Below are positions 1-7,589 of a DNA stretch of 64,000 nt, in pieces (the first letter of the stretch is position 1; every line of letters starts with the position of its first letter). Source of the stretch: ZC4RG30 sp964417875 (GTDB taxonomy: Bacteria; Pseudomonadota; Gammaproteobacteria; Steroidobacterales; Steroidobacteraceae); NCBI GenBank assembly GCA_964417875.1, contig CAYQJU010000006.1, positions 13,207-77,206 of the forward strand, in the 5' to 3' direction. The notes under the pieces are model-generated. The model was not told the origin of the DNA and ran no database searches. It saw nothing but the letters and a program-made list of their open reading frames with translations. The translations under genes and the position numbers were made by a program.

Positions 1-141
1 GCCGTCCTCTATGTGATGGAGCGGGATGCCATGCAGGTGCTGCATACCACCTGGCAGGGGTGGGTGGCGCTGGGAATGATCGGTCTTCTGGAGCTCACCG
101 GCTTCCTGCTGATCCGCCGCATCGTGAGGATCGAGATATGA
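1..141 (+). CDS. TadB-type pilus assembly membrane protein, C-terminal end (partial)
   Basis: The first 46 codons in frame 1 are the end of a protein whose start lies before the window. It ends in one hydrophobic segment followed by a basic tail (LLIRRIVRIEI). This end, together with the TadC-like gene that starts inside its stop codon (ATG at 138, TGA at 139-141), fits TadB, the first of the two GspF/T2SF-family inner-membrane platform proteins of Tad/Flp pilus machines. The identification rests mainly on the neighbour, because the T2SF domain itself is not in the window. Confidence 0.6.
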   Translation, partial: AVLYVMERDAMQVLHTTWQGWVALGMIGLLELTGFLLIRRIVRIEI

Positions 142-1004
142 GCGCCGATGTGCTGCTGCTGACGGCCACCTGCCTCTGCATCGCAGCGGCGATTGCCGGC
201 CTGGTGCTGCAGATGGCGCGCCGGGCGCGGGCCGGCGGCCCGCCTGAACCGCAGGTGCGCGCACCGCTGCCGATGCGATGCACGCTGCCCATCGCATGGA
301 TCGTCGAGCCGCTGGTCGATGCGCTGCTGTGGCCGGCGCGCCGCCGCGCACTGAGCCGCCGGCTCGAGGCGTTGGGAATCGCCGATGCCTTCACGCCGCA
401 GCGCTGGGAGTCCATGTGCGTGGCGCTGGCCATCGCTGCCGGTGGACTGATGCTGGCAGTGCCGGACCTGTCATGGCTGGCACTGCCGGCAGCGGCATGC
501 GGGTTCCTGCTCGGCGGACAATGGCTGTCGCGGCGTCGTGCCGCACAGGAACAGGCCATCGCGCGCGAGTTGCCGGCATGGCTGGACCTGATGACGGTCT
601 GTGTGGAGGCCGGCTCCACGCTGACCGCCGGCCTGCGCCTGATCGTCAGCGAGGCGCCACCCGGTCCGCTGCGCGACTACTTCGAGCGGGTGCTGCGTGA
701 GGTGCGCGGCGGCCGGCCGCGCGCGCAGTCGTTCTCGCATGTCGCGGCCATCATCGGCAACGAGAGCCTGACCACGCTGGCCAGTGCGCTGGAACATGCC
801 GAAAGCTCCGGCATGAGCCTGGGCCAGGTGCTGCGCGCGCAGGGCGAGCAGCGATCCGCCGAGCGCTTCGCGCGCGCCGAGAAGCTGGCGATGCAGGCGC
901 CGGTGAAAATGCTCGGGCCGCTCATCTTCTGCATCTTCCCCTGCACCTTCATCGTGATCGGCGTGCCGATCGCGGTGCGGCTCGCCGAGGCACTGGGCGC
1001 ATGA
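138..1004 (+). CDS. tadC: TadC-like type II secretion system F family protein
   Basis: This 288-residue inner-membrane protein is the second platform component of a Tad/Flp pilus assembly machine. It has an N-terminal membrane segment (about residues 5-25), a central hydrophobic pair (about 92-130) and a T2SF domain that opens with the typical ELPAWLDLMTVCVEAG segment near residue 144. A last membrane helix contains IFCIFPCTFIVIG. I chose ATG 138 over the longer open frame because it overlaps the tadB stop as ATGA and gives the normal TadC length. Its own stop overlaps the next start, so the cluster is translationally coupled. Confidence 0.85.
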   Translation: MSADVLLLTATCLCIAAAIAGLVLQMARRARAGGPPEPQVRAPLPMRCTLPIAWIVEPLVDALLWPARRRALSRRLEALGIADAFTPQRWESMCVALAIAAGGLMLAVPDLSWLALPAAACGFLLGGQWLSRRRAAQEQAIARELPAWLDLMTVCVEAGSTLTAGLRLIVSEAPPGPLRDYFERVLREVRGGRPRAQSFSHVAAIIGNESLTTLASALEHAESSGMSLGQVLRAQGEQRSAERFARAEKLAMQAPVKMLGPLIFCIFPCTFIVIGVPIAVRLAEALGA

Positions 1005-1345
1005 TCATCTTCCGCATCGAACACAACCGCCATCGCCTGCGGCGCATGCAGGTGCATGTCTGTGAAACCCGCCTGGAGCGTGGCCGTGGGCTGCTGCTGC
1101 GACGCCGCCTGGATGCGGAGACCGCCTACATGCTGCCGCGCTGCAGGGCCGTGCATACCTTCGGCATGCACTATCGCATCGACGTGCTGTTCTGTGATGC
1201 AGAAGGCCGCATCCTCAGCATCCGCGAGAGCCTGGGGCCCTGCCGCGTGGCGGCTGAGCCGGCTGCGAGCCATGTATGGGAACTGGACGCGGGCACCGCG
1301 CGCCGCTGGGGCTGGTCGGTGGGCGACCGCATCCTGCCGTGCTGA
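1001..1345 (+). CDS. DUF192 family protein in the Tad cluster
   Basis: This small 114-residue protein belongs to DUF192, a beta-rich family with no firmly established function. The family core is visible: a GLLLRRRL segment near residue 30, the HTFGMHYRIDVLFCDAEG stretch (about 49-66) and a C-terminal V-G-D-R-I motif. Most DUF192 proteins are exported, but no signal peptide is seen here. The gene starts inside the tadC stop codon and overlaps the next, TadE-like gene, so it is part of the pilus operon. Whether it acts in pilus assembly is inference from position. Confidence 0.8.
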   Translation: MIIFRIEHNRHRLRRMQVHVCETRLERGRGLLLRRRLDAETAYMLPRCRAVHTFGMHYRIDVLFCDAEGRILSIRESLGPCRVAAEPAASHVWELDAGTARRWGWSVGDRILPC

Positions 1346-1986
1346 GGCCACGTGCCCAGCATGGCGCGGCGATGGTGGAATTCCACATCGTGGCGCTGTT
1401 TGCGCTGTTGCCACTGTGCCTGGGCACGCTGCAGCTGGCCTTGCTGCTGGCCGAGAACCACCACATCGACCACGCGGCATTCCTCGCCACGCGGCATGCG
1501 GCGATGTCACAGGGCGACCTGGATGCCGCCCGCAGCGCCTTCGCCAGTGCGTCCACCGTGCTGTTCGTCGGCGGCGATGTCGACCGCGGCAATGCGGCGA
1601 CGCGCGTGGCCGGCGCCTATGCGCGGGCCCTGGCAGACCAGGCGATTTTCGCGCGCATCCGCCTGCTGAATCCCGGCGTCGAAGCGCAGCAGGACTTCGC
1701 GCTGCAACGTGGCGAGCTGCGCGTGATTCCCAATGATGGCCTTGAGTACCGCTCCGCCGCGCCGGGACGGCGCAGCGGCATCAGCATCCAGCAGGCCAAT
1801 GTGCTGCGGCTGGAATTCAGCTGGTGCCGGCCGCTGGTGGTGCCCTTCGCGCGGCAGATGCTGCTGGGCCTGCTGCGCCGGATCGACTTCGATCCCTGGC
1901 ACCAGGCCTGCTATGCGCAGGGCCGGGTGCCGGTGAGGGCGGAGGCCGCCCTTCCGATGCAGTCGGATTTCAGGGTGTCTTCGTGA
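1339..1986 (+). CDS. TadE-like pilus assembly (pseudopilin) protein
   Basis: The 215-residue product begins with a short polar leader followed by HGAAMVEFHIVALFALLPLC. That is the TadE signature: a Glu five residues into a hydrophobic N-terminal helix, as in type IV-pilin-like proteins processed by a prepilin peptidase. I chose GTG 1339, which lies across the DUF192 stop, because it leaves the usual short leader; ATG 1372 would cut into the signature. The rest is a periplasmic domain with no recognised motif. The end overlaps the convergent parvulin gene by 17 bases. Minor pilin or anchoring protein of the Tad system is the likely role. Confidence 0.75.
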   Translation: MLRPRAQHGAAMVEFHIVALFALLPLCLGTLQLALLLAENHHIDHAAFLATRHAAMSQGDLDAARSAFASASTVLFVGGDVDRGNAATRVAGAYARALADQAIFARIRLLNPGVEAQQDFALQRGELRVIPNDGLEYRSAAPGRRSGISIQQANVLRLEFSWCRPLVVPFARQMLLGLLRRIDFDPWHQACYAQGRVPVRAEAALPMQSDFRVSS

Positions 1987-2782
1987 TCGCGGCCTTGCCC
2001 ACCAGTCCATCCACCCAGGCATCGAACTGCTTCTGCTGCACGGCCTGCACCAGCTGCTCGCGCACGTCCTCGAAGGGCGGCACCGTGGTCTCGCGCGAAT
2101 CGGTGAGCCGGATCACATGCCAGGCGACATCGGTGCGCAGTGGCGTCTTGCTGTGTTCGCCGTTCTTCATCTCGCGCACGGCCACGGCGAAGGTCGGCGG
2201 CATCCCGGACGGGGTCGACCACAGCAGGTCACCGCCCTGGGTGCGCGTGTTGTTGTCCAGCGAGTGCTGGCGGGCCAGCGCGGCAAAGTCGCCGCCCTTG
2301 TCCAGCTGCGCGATCAGCTCGCTGGCGGCCTCGGCCGAATCCACGGCGATGTGGCTGAGGCGATACTCGGTCTTGTCCATGGTCGTGGCGCGCAGGTCGT
2401 ACTCGGCGCGCAGTTCGTCCTCGCTGGGCTGCCGGTCCTGCAGCAGGTCCTCGGCGGCGGCGCGCTGCAGGATGGTCAGCTGCTGGATCTGGAGCGCGGC
2501 GGTCACCTCCGGCCGGTCGGCAATGCCCGAGCGCCGGGCTTCCGCGGCCACGACCTGCGCGCGCACCAGCGCATCGAGCAGATCGATGCGTTCCGGCGGC
2601 GTGATCTCGCCGAAAGGCTTGCCGGTGACGCCGGTGGCATAGTGCTCGAAGGTGTTGCGGCTGACGGGCTGGCCATCCACGGTGGCCACCACGCGGTCGG
2701 TCGATGTTGCCGCCTGCTGGTTGCAGGCAGCCACCAGGGTGGCCGTGGCGAGCACGGCCAGCAGCAGGCGCAAGCGATTCAT
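1970..2782 (-). CDS. Parvulin-type peptidyl-prolyl isomerase lipoprotein
   Basis: This 270-residue predicted lipoprotein has a signal peptide ending in the lipobox LVAAC (Cys20). A helical SurA/PpiC-like N-terminal region follows (about 30-130), then a rotamase domain (about 134-225) with the RLSHIAV strand, the GGDFAALARQHSLDN helix and a GGDLLW turn. It should catalyse prolyl isomerisation or act as a chaperone for envelope proteins. It resembles the EpsD/PpiC type of lipoprotein isomerase. It is the last gene of a tight minus-strand set (yciB-bolA-this gene, with 4-base overlap and 2-base gap) and converges on the tadE-like gene. Confidence 0.8.
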   Translation of the reverse strand: MNRLRLLLAVLATATLVAACNQQAATSTDRVVATVDGQPVSRNTFEHYATGVTGKPFGEITPPERIDLLDALVRAQVVAAEARRSGIADRPEVTAALQIQQLTILQRAAAEDLLQDRQPSEDELRAEYDLRATTMDKTEYRLSHIAVDSAEAASELIAQLDKGGDFAALARQHSLDNNTRTQGGDLLWSTPSGMPPTFAVAVREMKNGEHSKTPLRTDVAWHVIRLTDSRETTVPPFEDVREQLVQAVQQKQFDAWVDGLVGKAAITKTP

Positions 2783-2784
2783 GG

Positions 2785-3063
2785 TCAGTCCTCTCTTCTA
2801 TGTTCTTCTGGAGTCAGCGCGTCGATCTGCAGCGCGTGGATGCGACCGGCCATCAGCGGCGCGGCGGCATCGTAAACCAGGCGGTGCCGCTGCAGCATGC
2901 CCAGACCGGCAAAATGCGCCGACACGATGCGGACCGCGAAATGGGCGCCTTCACGCGCACCCGGATGGCCGGCATGCAACGCACTGTCGTCGCGCAAGGT
3001 CAGCGACACCGGGTCGAGCGCGGCGCGCAGGCGGGTTTCAAGCTCGCCGGCGAGCGTGCTCAT
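2785..3063 (-). CDS. BolA family protein
   Basis: The 92-residue protein shows the BolA fold signature: a short N-terminal helix (LETRLRAAL), a D-S-A-L-H-A-G-H loop, the FAVRIVSAHFAGLGMLQRHR segment and a C-terminal MAGRIHALQIDALTPEE. The histidines in the HAGH loop and SAHF strand are in the places where BolA proteins bind [2Fe-2S] clusters with monothiol glutaredoxins. BolA proteins act in iron-sulfur trafficking and sometimes as transcription regulators. The gene overlaps yciB by 4 bases (ATGA), and the pairing of yciB and bolA is common in gammaproteobacteria. Confidence 0.88.
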   Translation of the reverse strand: MSTLAGELETRLRAALDPVSLTLRDDSALHAGHPGAREGAHFAVRIVSAHFAGLGMLQRHRLVYDAAAPLMAGRIHALQIDALTPEEHRRED

Positions 3064-3629
3064 GGGCCGGCAGGCTCGGGCTCATCCTGCCGCAGCTTGC
3101 CATTGGCATGCAGCCAGTAGATCTGCGCGAACAGGAACAGCAGCATCAGGCCGGTGAGGCCGAAGAACTTGAAGTTCACCCAGGCCTTCTCGCTGGCATT
3201 GAGCGCGACCAGGATGTTGGCAAGCCCGGCCACCACGCCATAGAACACCCAGCCGGTGTTGATCTTCAGCCATTCCCCGCGGCTCATCTTTGCGTCATCC
3301 ACCATGCTGTGCATCATGCGCTGCGCCAGCGGTTGCCGGCCGATGAAGGCACTGCCGAGGAAGGCGAGCGAAAGCACCCACATGAAGATGCTGGGCTTCC
3401 ACTGGATGAAGCGCGCGTCGCGCAGCGCCAGCGTGGCGGCGCCGAACAGCAGCACCAGCACCGTGCTGGTGGCCAGCATGGTGGGCATGCGCCCGAGGCG
3501 CAGCCACATGATGGCCAGCGAGATGGGCATGCCCACCATCAGCACCGCGGTGGCGACGTAGATTCCGCCGAAATAAAGATAGGCCACCAGGAAGGCCAGG
3601 ACCGGCAGCAATTCGATGAGCACCTGCAT
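3060..3629 (-). CDS. yciB: YciB/IspZ inner-membrane septation protein A
   Basis: The 189-residue polytopic membrane protein has about five hydrophobic helices and the family segments FFGL and SEKAWVNFK near the C-terminus. YciB is involved in cell-envelope synthesis and intracellular septation; its biochemistry is not settled. The open frame runs 64 codons further upstream, but I place the start at 3629 (MQVLIELLPVLAF), which gives the family length (E. coli 179 residues). A TATGAT hexamer lies only 7 bases before this ATG and there is no Shine-Dalgarno sequence, so the mRNA may be leaderless. It diverges from trpS. Confidence 0.87.
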   Translation of the reverse strand: MQVLIELLPVLAFLVAYLYFGGIYVATAVLMVGMPISLAIMWLRLGRMPTMLATSTVLVLLFGAATLALRDARFIQWKPSIFMWVLSLAFLGSAFIGRQPLAQRMMHSMVDDAKMSRGEWLKINTGWVFYGVVAGLANILVALNASEKAWVNFKFFGLTGLMLLFLFAQIYWLHANGKLRQDEPEPAGP

Positions 3630-3636
3630 GGCCGGT

Positions 3637-3642
3637 ATCATA
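3637..3642 (-). promoter_or_regulatory. Candidate -10 box of a leaderless yciB promoter
   Basis: On the minus strand TATGAT is followed by 7 bases and then the yciB ATG, so transcription would start at or next to the start codon. No convincing -35 hexamer is seen. Confidence 0.45.
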
Positions 3643-3727
3643 GCCAACCGGCCCGTCCCGGCGAGGGCGATGCGCAGCTCGCTTGGCCGGGCCCGCGCAT
3701 TGGGGTCGCCCGCCGCGCCCGGGTGGC

Positions 3728-3733
3728 TATAAT
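3728..3733 (+). promoter_or_regulatory. Candidate -10 box of a leaderless trpS promoter
   Basis: A perfect TATAAT lies 8 bases before the trpS ATG at 3742, so the predicted transcript begins at or within a few bases of the start codon. There is no Shine-Dalgarno sequence. The -35 region is poor. Confidence 0.5.
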
Positions 3734-3741
3734 CCGGCCCG

Positions 3742-5040
3742 ATGACTTCCCCCCCCCTGACCGCGCAGCGGGAGCGCGTGCTTTCGGGCATGCGACCCAC
3801 CGGCAAGCTGCACCTGGGCAACTACCACGGCGCGCTGCGCAACTGGGTGGCCCTGCAGGACCGTTACGAAGGCTATTTCTTCGTGGCCGACTGGCACGCG
3901 CTCACCACGGATTACGAAAAGCCGGAAAACCTTCAGCAGCACATCCACGATCTGGTGGTGGACTGGCTCGCGGCGGGCCTCGATCCGCAACGCGCGGCCA
4001 TCTTCGTGCAGTCGGAAGTGCCGGCGCATGCCGAGCTGCACCTGCTGCTGTCGATGATGACGCCGCTGTCGTGGCTGGAGCGGGTGCCCACATACAAGGA
4101 CCAGCAGGCGCAGCTGAAGGAAAAGGACCTGGCCACCTATGGCTTCCTCGGCTATCCGCTGCTGCAGAGCGCCGACATCCTGCTGTATCGCCCGGCCTGG
4201 GTGCCGGTGGGCGAGGACCAGGTGGCGCATGTGGAGATCACGCGCGAGATCGCGCGCCGCTTCAACCATCTCTATGGCCGCGATCCGGCATTCCCGAAGC
4301 TGGTGAAGGCGGCGCTGGGACGCCTGCCGCGCGAGCTGCGCGAGCGCTACACCGCGCTGCGGCGCGGCTTCCAGGAGGGCGGCGACCAGGCGGCACTGGC
4401 CGAGGCGCGCGCACTGGTCAGCGGCGCTGCCATGGTCGATGCCACGCAGCGCGAACTGCTGCTGGCGGCACTTGAAGGCGAGCACCACCGGCTGCTGCCG
4501 GCGCCCGAGGTGCTGCTGACCCCGTCGCCGAAGGTGCCGGGCCTGGACGGCCGCAAGATGTCCAAGTCCTATGGCAACACCATCGGGCTGACCGAGGATC
4601 CGGCCTCCATCGAGAAGAAGATCCGCGGCATGACCACCGATCCGGCGCGCGTGCGCCGCACCGATCCTGGCAATCCGGAGAAATGTCCGGTGTGGGACCT
4701 GCACAAGCTCTATACGGGCAAGCCCACGCATGAATGGGTGTGGCAGGGCTGCACCACGGCCGGCATCGGCTGCCTGGAGTGCAAGCAGCCGGTGATCGAG
4801 CGGGTGTGCGCCGATGCGGCGGCGATGCGCGAGCGCGCCGCGCCATATCGCGACAACCCGGGTCGCGTGCGCGAGATCCTCGAGGCCGGCGCCGCGCGTG
4901 CGCGGGCCACCGCGGATGCCACCATGCAGGTGGTGCGGGGGTCAATGAACCTGCTGCCGCCGGGTGCTGCAGGCAATGGCGCGAGCGCAGCCGCTGTCAC
5001 GAGCGCAGGCGCAGCCACAAGCCCAGGCGCCGCAACATGA
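3742..5040 (+). CDS. trpS: Tryptophanyl-tRNA synthetase
   Basis: This class I aminoacyl-tRNA synthetase charges tRNA-Trp. The HIGH-type motif is in TGKLHLGNYHGAL (about residues 19-31) and the KMSKS motif in GRKMSKSYGNT (about 269-279). At 432 residues it is longer than the E. coli enzyme (334). The extra length comes from an insertion before KMSKS (about 195-250) and an Ala/Gly/Ser-rich low-complexity tail from about residue 405. The tail is dispensable-looking and may be an artefact of stop-codon drift. The stop overlaps the scpA start (ATGA), which couples it to the condensin genes. Confidence 0.93.
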   Translation: MTSPPLTAQRERVLSGMRPTGKLHLGNYHGALRNWVALQDRYEGYFFVADWHALTTDYEKPENLQQHIHDLVVDWLAAGLDPQRAAIFVQSEVPAHAELHLLLSMMTPLSWLERVPTYKDQQAQLKEKDLATYGFLGYPLLQSADILLYRPAWVPVGEDQVAHVEITREIARRFNHLYGRDPAFPKLVKAALGRLPRELRERYTALRRGFQEGGDQAALAEARALVSGAAMVDATQRELLLAALEGEHHRLLPAPEVLLTPSPKVPGLDGRKMSKSYGNTIGLTEDPASIEKKIRGMTTDPARVRRTDPGNPEKCPVWDLHKLYTGKPTHEWVWQGCTTAGIGCLECKQPVIERVCADAAAMRERAAPYRDNPGRVREILEAGAARARATADATMQVVRGSMNLLPPGAAGNGASAAAVTSAGAATSPGAAT

Positions 5041-6041
5041 CCATGCAGTCCCCGCAGCAGGCTGTGCAGGTCGAGATGCCCTTCGCCGTGGTGCTGGGTG
5101 AACCGCTCACCGAACTGCCGCGCGACCTGTACATCCCGCCGCAGGCGATGGAGGTGTTCCTCGATGCCTTCGAGGGACCGCTGGACCTGCTGCTCTACCT
5201 GATCCGCCGCCAGAACCTCAACATCCTCGACATCCCGATCGCGGAGATCACACGGCAGTACACGCAGTACATCGACCTGATGACCGAGCTGCAGCTCGAC
5301 CTCGCCGGTGAATACCTGGTGATGGCGGCCACGCTGGCGGAGATCAAGTCGCGCATGCTGCTGCCGCGCGCGGTGCCGCAGGGCGAGGGCTCCGAGGAGG
5401 ACCCGCGCGCCGAGCTGGTGCGCCGGTTGCAGGAATACGAGCGCTTCAAGCAGGCCGCGCAGGACCTGGACGCCGTGCCGCGCCTGGAGCGCGATCACTT
5501 CCAGGCGGTGGCCGAGTTCTCCGCGCGCCGCGCCGTGAAGGTGCTGCCGGACATCACGCTGAAAGAGCTGCTGCTGGCCTTCAAGGATGTGGCGATCCGC
5601 GCGGAGATGTTCGCGCACCACCACATCCAGCGCGAGCCGCTGTCGGTGCGGGCGCGCATGAGCGATGTGCTGTCGAACCTGCGGCAGGGCGAGTTCACCA
5701 GCTTCCCGCAGCTGTTCCAGGCGCATGAGGGCCGCATGGGTGTGGCGGTGACCTTCATCGCCATCCTCGAACTGAAGCGCGAGGGCCTGATCGAGATCGT
5801 GCAGAACGAGGCCTTCGCGCCGCTCCACATCTGCGCGGCTGATCCGGCGCGTGCGGACCGCGTCATCGAGGGCAGTGCAGAGGATGTCACCGCGGCGGAC
5901 GGCCGGCTGCTGGCCGAGTCCATTGCCGCCGACGGCGTCGACGAGCCGCAAGATGACGAACAAGATGATGATGAAGGCCTGCCGGATGAAGCAGGCGCGC
6001 CCGTCAGCGCACCGCCAGACGGGAACCAGACGGAGCCCTGA
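5037..6041 (+). CDS. scpA: Segregation and condensation protein A (kleisin)
   Basis: ScpA is the kleisin subunit of the SMC-ScpAB condensin that compacts and segregates the chromosome. The 334-residue product has the family core FEGPLDLLLYLIRRQNLNIL (about residues 40-59), the following IPIAEITRQY helix and a C-terminal winged helix (about 225-265), then an acidic tail rich in Asp/Glu. ATG 5037 was chosen because it overlaps the trpS stop; an in-frame ATG at 5043 is an alternative. No smc gene is in the window. scpB follows after 3 bases. Confidence 0.92.
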   Translation: MTMQSPQQAVQVEMPFAVVLGEPLTELPRDLYIPPQAMEVFLDAFEGPLDLLLYLIRRQNLNILDIPIAEITRQYTQYIDLMTELQLDLAGEYLVMAATLAEIKSRMLLPRAVPQGEGSEEDPRAELVRRLQEYERFKQAAQDLDAVPRLERDHFQAVAEFSARRAVKVLPDITLKELLLAFKDVAIRAEMFAHHHIQREPLSVRARMSDVLSNLRQGEFTSFPQLFQAHEGRMGVAVTFIAILELKREGLIEIVQNEAFAPLHICAADPARADRVIEGSAEDVTAADGRLLAESIAADGVDEPQDDEQDDDEGLPDEAGAPVSAPPDGNQTEP

Positions 6042-6044
6042 GGC

Positions 6045-6794
6045 ATGAATACCGAATACACCCGCAAGGTCCTGGAAGCGGGCCTGATGGCCGCCGGGCG
6101 CACGCTGTCGCTGGCGGAACTGGCGCAGCTGTTCGACGAGGTGGACCGGCCCGACAACGAGCAGCTGCGTGCCGCGCTGGCCGAACTGGGTGAATCCTGG
6201 GCCGATCGCGCCGTGGAACTGGCCGAAACGGCGGCCGGCTTCCGCGTGCAGGTGCGGCGTGACTATGCCGACCAGGTTTCGCGGCTGTGGCCCGAGCGCC
6301 CGCCGCGCTACTCGCGGGCGCTGCTGGAGACGCTGTCCATCATTGCCTACCGCCAGCCGCTGACGCGCGGCGAGATCGAATCGGTGCGCGGCGTGGCCGT
6401 GAATCCCAACATCGTGCGCACGCTGTTCGAGCGCAACTGGATCCGCGTCGTCGGCCATCGCGAAGTGCCGGGCCGGCCGGAGCTGCTGGGCACCACGCGC
6501 GACTTCCTCGACTACTTCGGCCTGAAGACCCTCGACCAGCTGCCGCCGCTGGCAGAGATCAAGTCGCTGGAGGAACTGGACCCGCAACTGGCGCTGCCGG
6601 AACCGGTGGGCGTGGCGCTGCCCGCGCCGGAGAGTGTGGGAGAATCCGCCGATGACAACGCGCAATCCGAAGCGGCGGGCGAGCAGGCCGAAGACATCGC
6701 CGCAGGGAGCGGCGGCGACACCGGGCCGGAAGCCGGGCCGGAAGCCGGGCCCGAAGGCGAAACGGACGAGTCGCGGCAGGCCGCAGCCGGCTGA
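6045..6794 (+). CDS. scpB: Segregation and condensation protein B
   Basis: ScpB is the second accessory subunit of the SMC condensin and acts with ScpA. The core (about residues 5-170) has two winged helices with the conserved LLETLSIIAYRQPLTRGEIE segment (about 91-110) and GRPELLGTTRDFLDYFGL (about 145-162). Beyond residue 190 the protein runs into an acidic Ala/Gly/Glu tail with a short repeat GPEAGPEAGPEG. That tail is read in another frame as the basic N-terminus of the next gene (143-base overlap), which is unusual. Confidence 0.92.
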   Translation: MNTEYTRKVLEAGLMAAGRTLSLAELAQLFDEVDRPDNEQLRAALAELGESWADRAVELAETAAGFRVQVRRDYADQVSRLWPERPPRYSRALLETLSIIAYRQPLTRGEIESVRGVAVNPNIVRTLFERNWIRVVGHREVPGRPELLGTTRDFLDYFGLKTLDQLPPLAEIKSLEELDPQLALPEPVGVALPAPESVGESADDNAQSEAAGEQAEDIAAGSGGDTGPEAGPEAGPEGETDESRQAAAG

Positions 6795-7581
6795 AGCCCA
6801 CGCTGAAGCCGAGCGGGTGCAGAAGATCCTGGCCCGCGCCGGTCTTGCCTCCCGCCGCGAAGCCGAAGAATGGATCCGCGCCGGGCGCGTGACCATCAAT
6901 GGCGAGGTGGCGACGCTGGGCAGCCGCGCCCATGGCACGGACCTTCTGCGACTGGACGGACGCCTGATCCACCGCGCGCCGGTCAGTCGCTCTGCCACCT
7001 GGCTGTGCCATCGCTCCCCCGGCGAGAACCTGCTGCCGCCACGCGATGCGGCTGCAGACGACGCCGGCGATCGCGATGCCGTTTCGGAACGCCTGTCGCG
7101 TCGCGTGGGGCGCCGCTACATCCCCGTCAGTCCGATGCCGCGCGGCGATGGCGGACTTGAGATCCTCACCTCCGATGGCGAGCTGGCCGCGCGCCTGCAG
7201 CGCGCCGTGCATGAACTGCCGGTGGAATTCAGCCTGCGCGTGCGCGGGGATCTGACGCCGGCGCAGGTCGAGGGTGTGCTTCGCGGCCGGCTCGAAGGCG
7301 GCAGGCGGCTGCGCATCGAGGCCTGCGAACCCACCGGCGGTGAAGCGGCGAATCGCTGGTATCGCATCCTCGCCATCGGTGCCAGCGGACGTGAGCTGCG
7401 CGACCTGCTGGAGCTGCAGCAGGCCAGCGTGAGCCGCGTGCTGCGCGTCGCGCTGGGCGGACTGAAACTCGAACGCACGCTGGCCCGCGGGCATGCGCGC
7501 CAGCTCAGCGAGGTTGAAGTGGCGCAGCTGCTCAGCTCGCCACAGCCGCCCGCGGGGTCCGGCGCGGCCGATTCCGGCTGA
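6652..7581 (+). CDS. RluB-like pseudouridine synthase with altered active site
   Basis: The 309-residue protein has a basic N-terminus (GRKPGRKPGPK), an S4 RNA-binding domain (VQKILARAGLASRREAEEWI, about residues 50-70) and a RluB/RsuA-type catalytic domain. In RluB the signature is GRLD followed five residues later by GLLLFT, the Asp being the nucleophile. Here the aligned stretch is VSPMPRGDGGLEILTSDGEL, so Pro stands at the Asp position and the upstream KP-x-G segment is also degenerate. Position after scpB is typical for rluB, but catalysis is doubtful. ATG 6652 has GGGAG 9 bases upstream and was preferred to GTG 6634. Confidence 0.72.
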   Translation: MTTRNPKRRASRPKTSPQGAAATPGRKPGRKPGPKAKRTSRGRPQPAEAHAEAERVQKILARAGLASRREAEEWIRAGRVTINGEVATLGSRAHGTDLLRLDGRLIHRAPVSRSATWLCHRSPGENLLPPRDAAADDAGDRDAVSERLSRRVGRRYIPVSPMPRGDGGLEILTSDGELAARLQRAVHELPVEFSLRVRGDLTPAQVEGVLRGRLEGGRRLRIEACEPTGGEAANRWYRILAIGASGRELRDLLELQQASVSRVLRVALGGLKLERTLARGHARQLSEVEVAQLLSSPQPPAGSGAADSG

Positions 7582-7589
7582 ATCTGTCG

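Noticed and set aside
1824..2642. Plus-strand frame overlapping the parvulin lipoprotein gene
   Set aside because: No domain, Ser/Arg-rich composition; the minus-strand reading has a lipobox and rotamase motifs.
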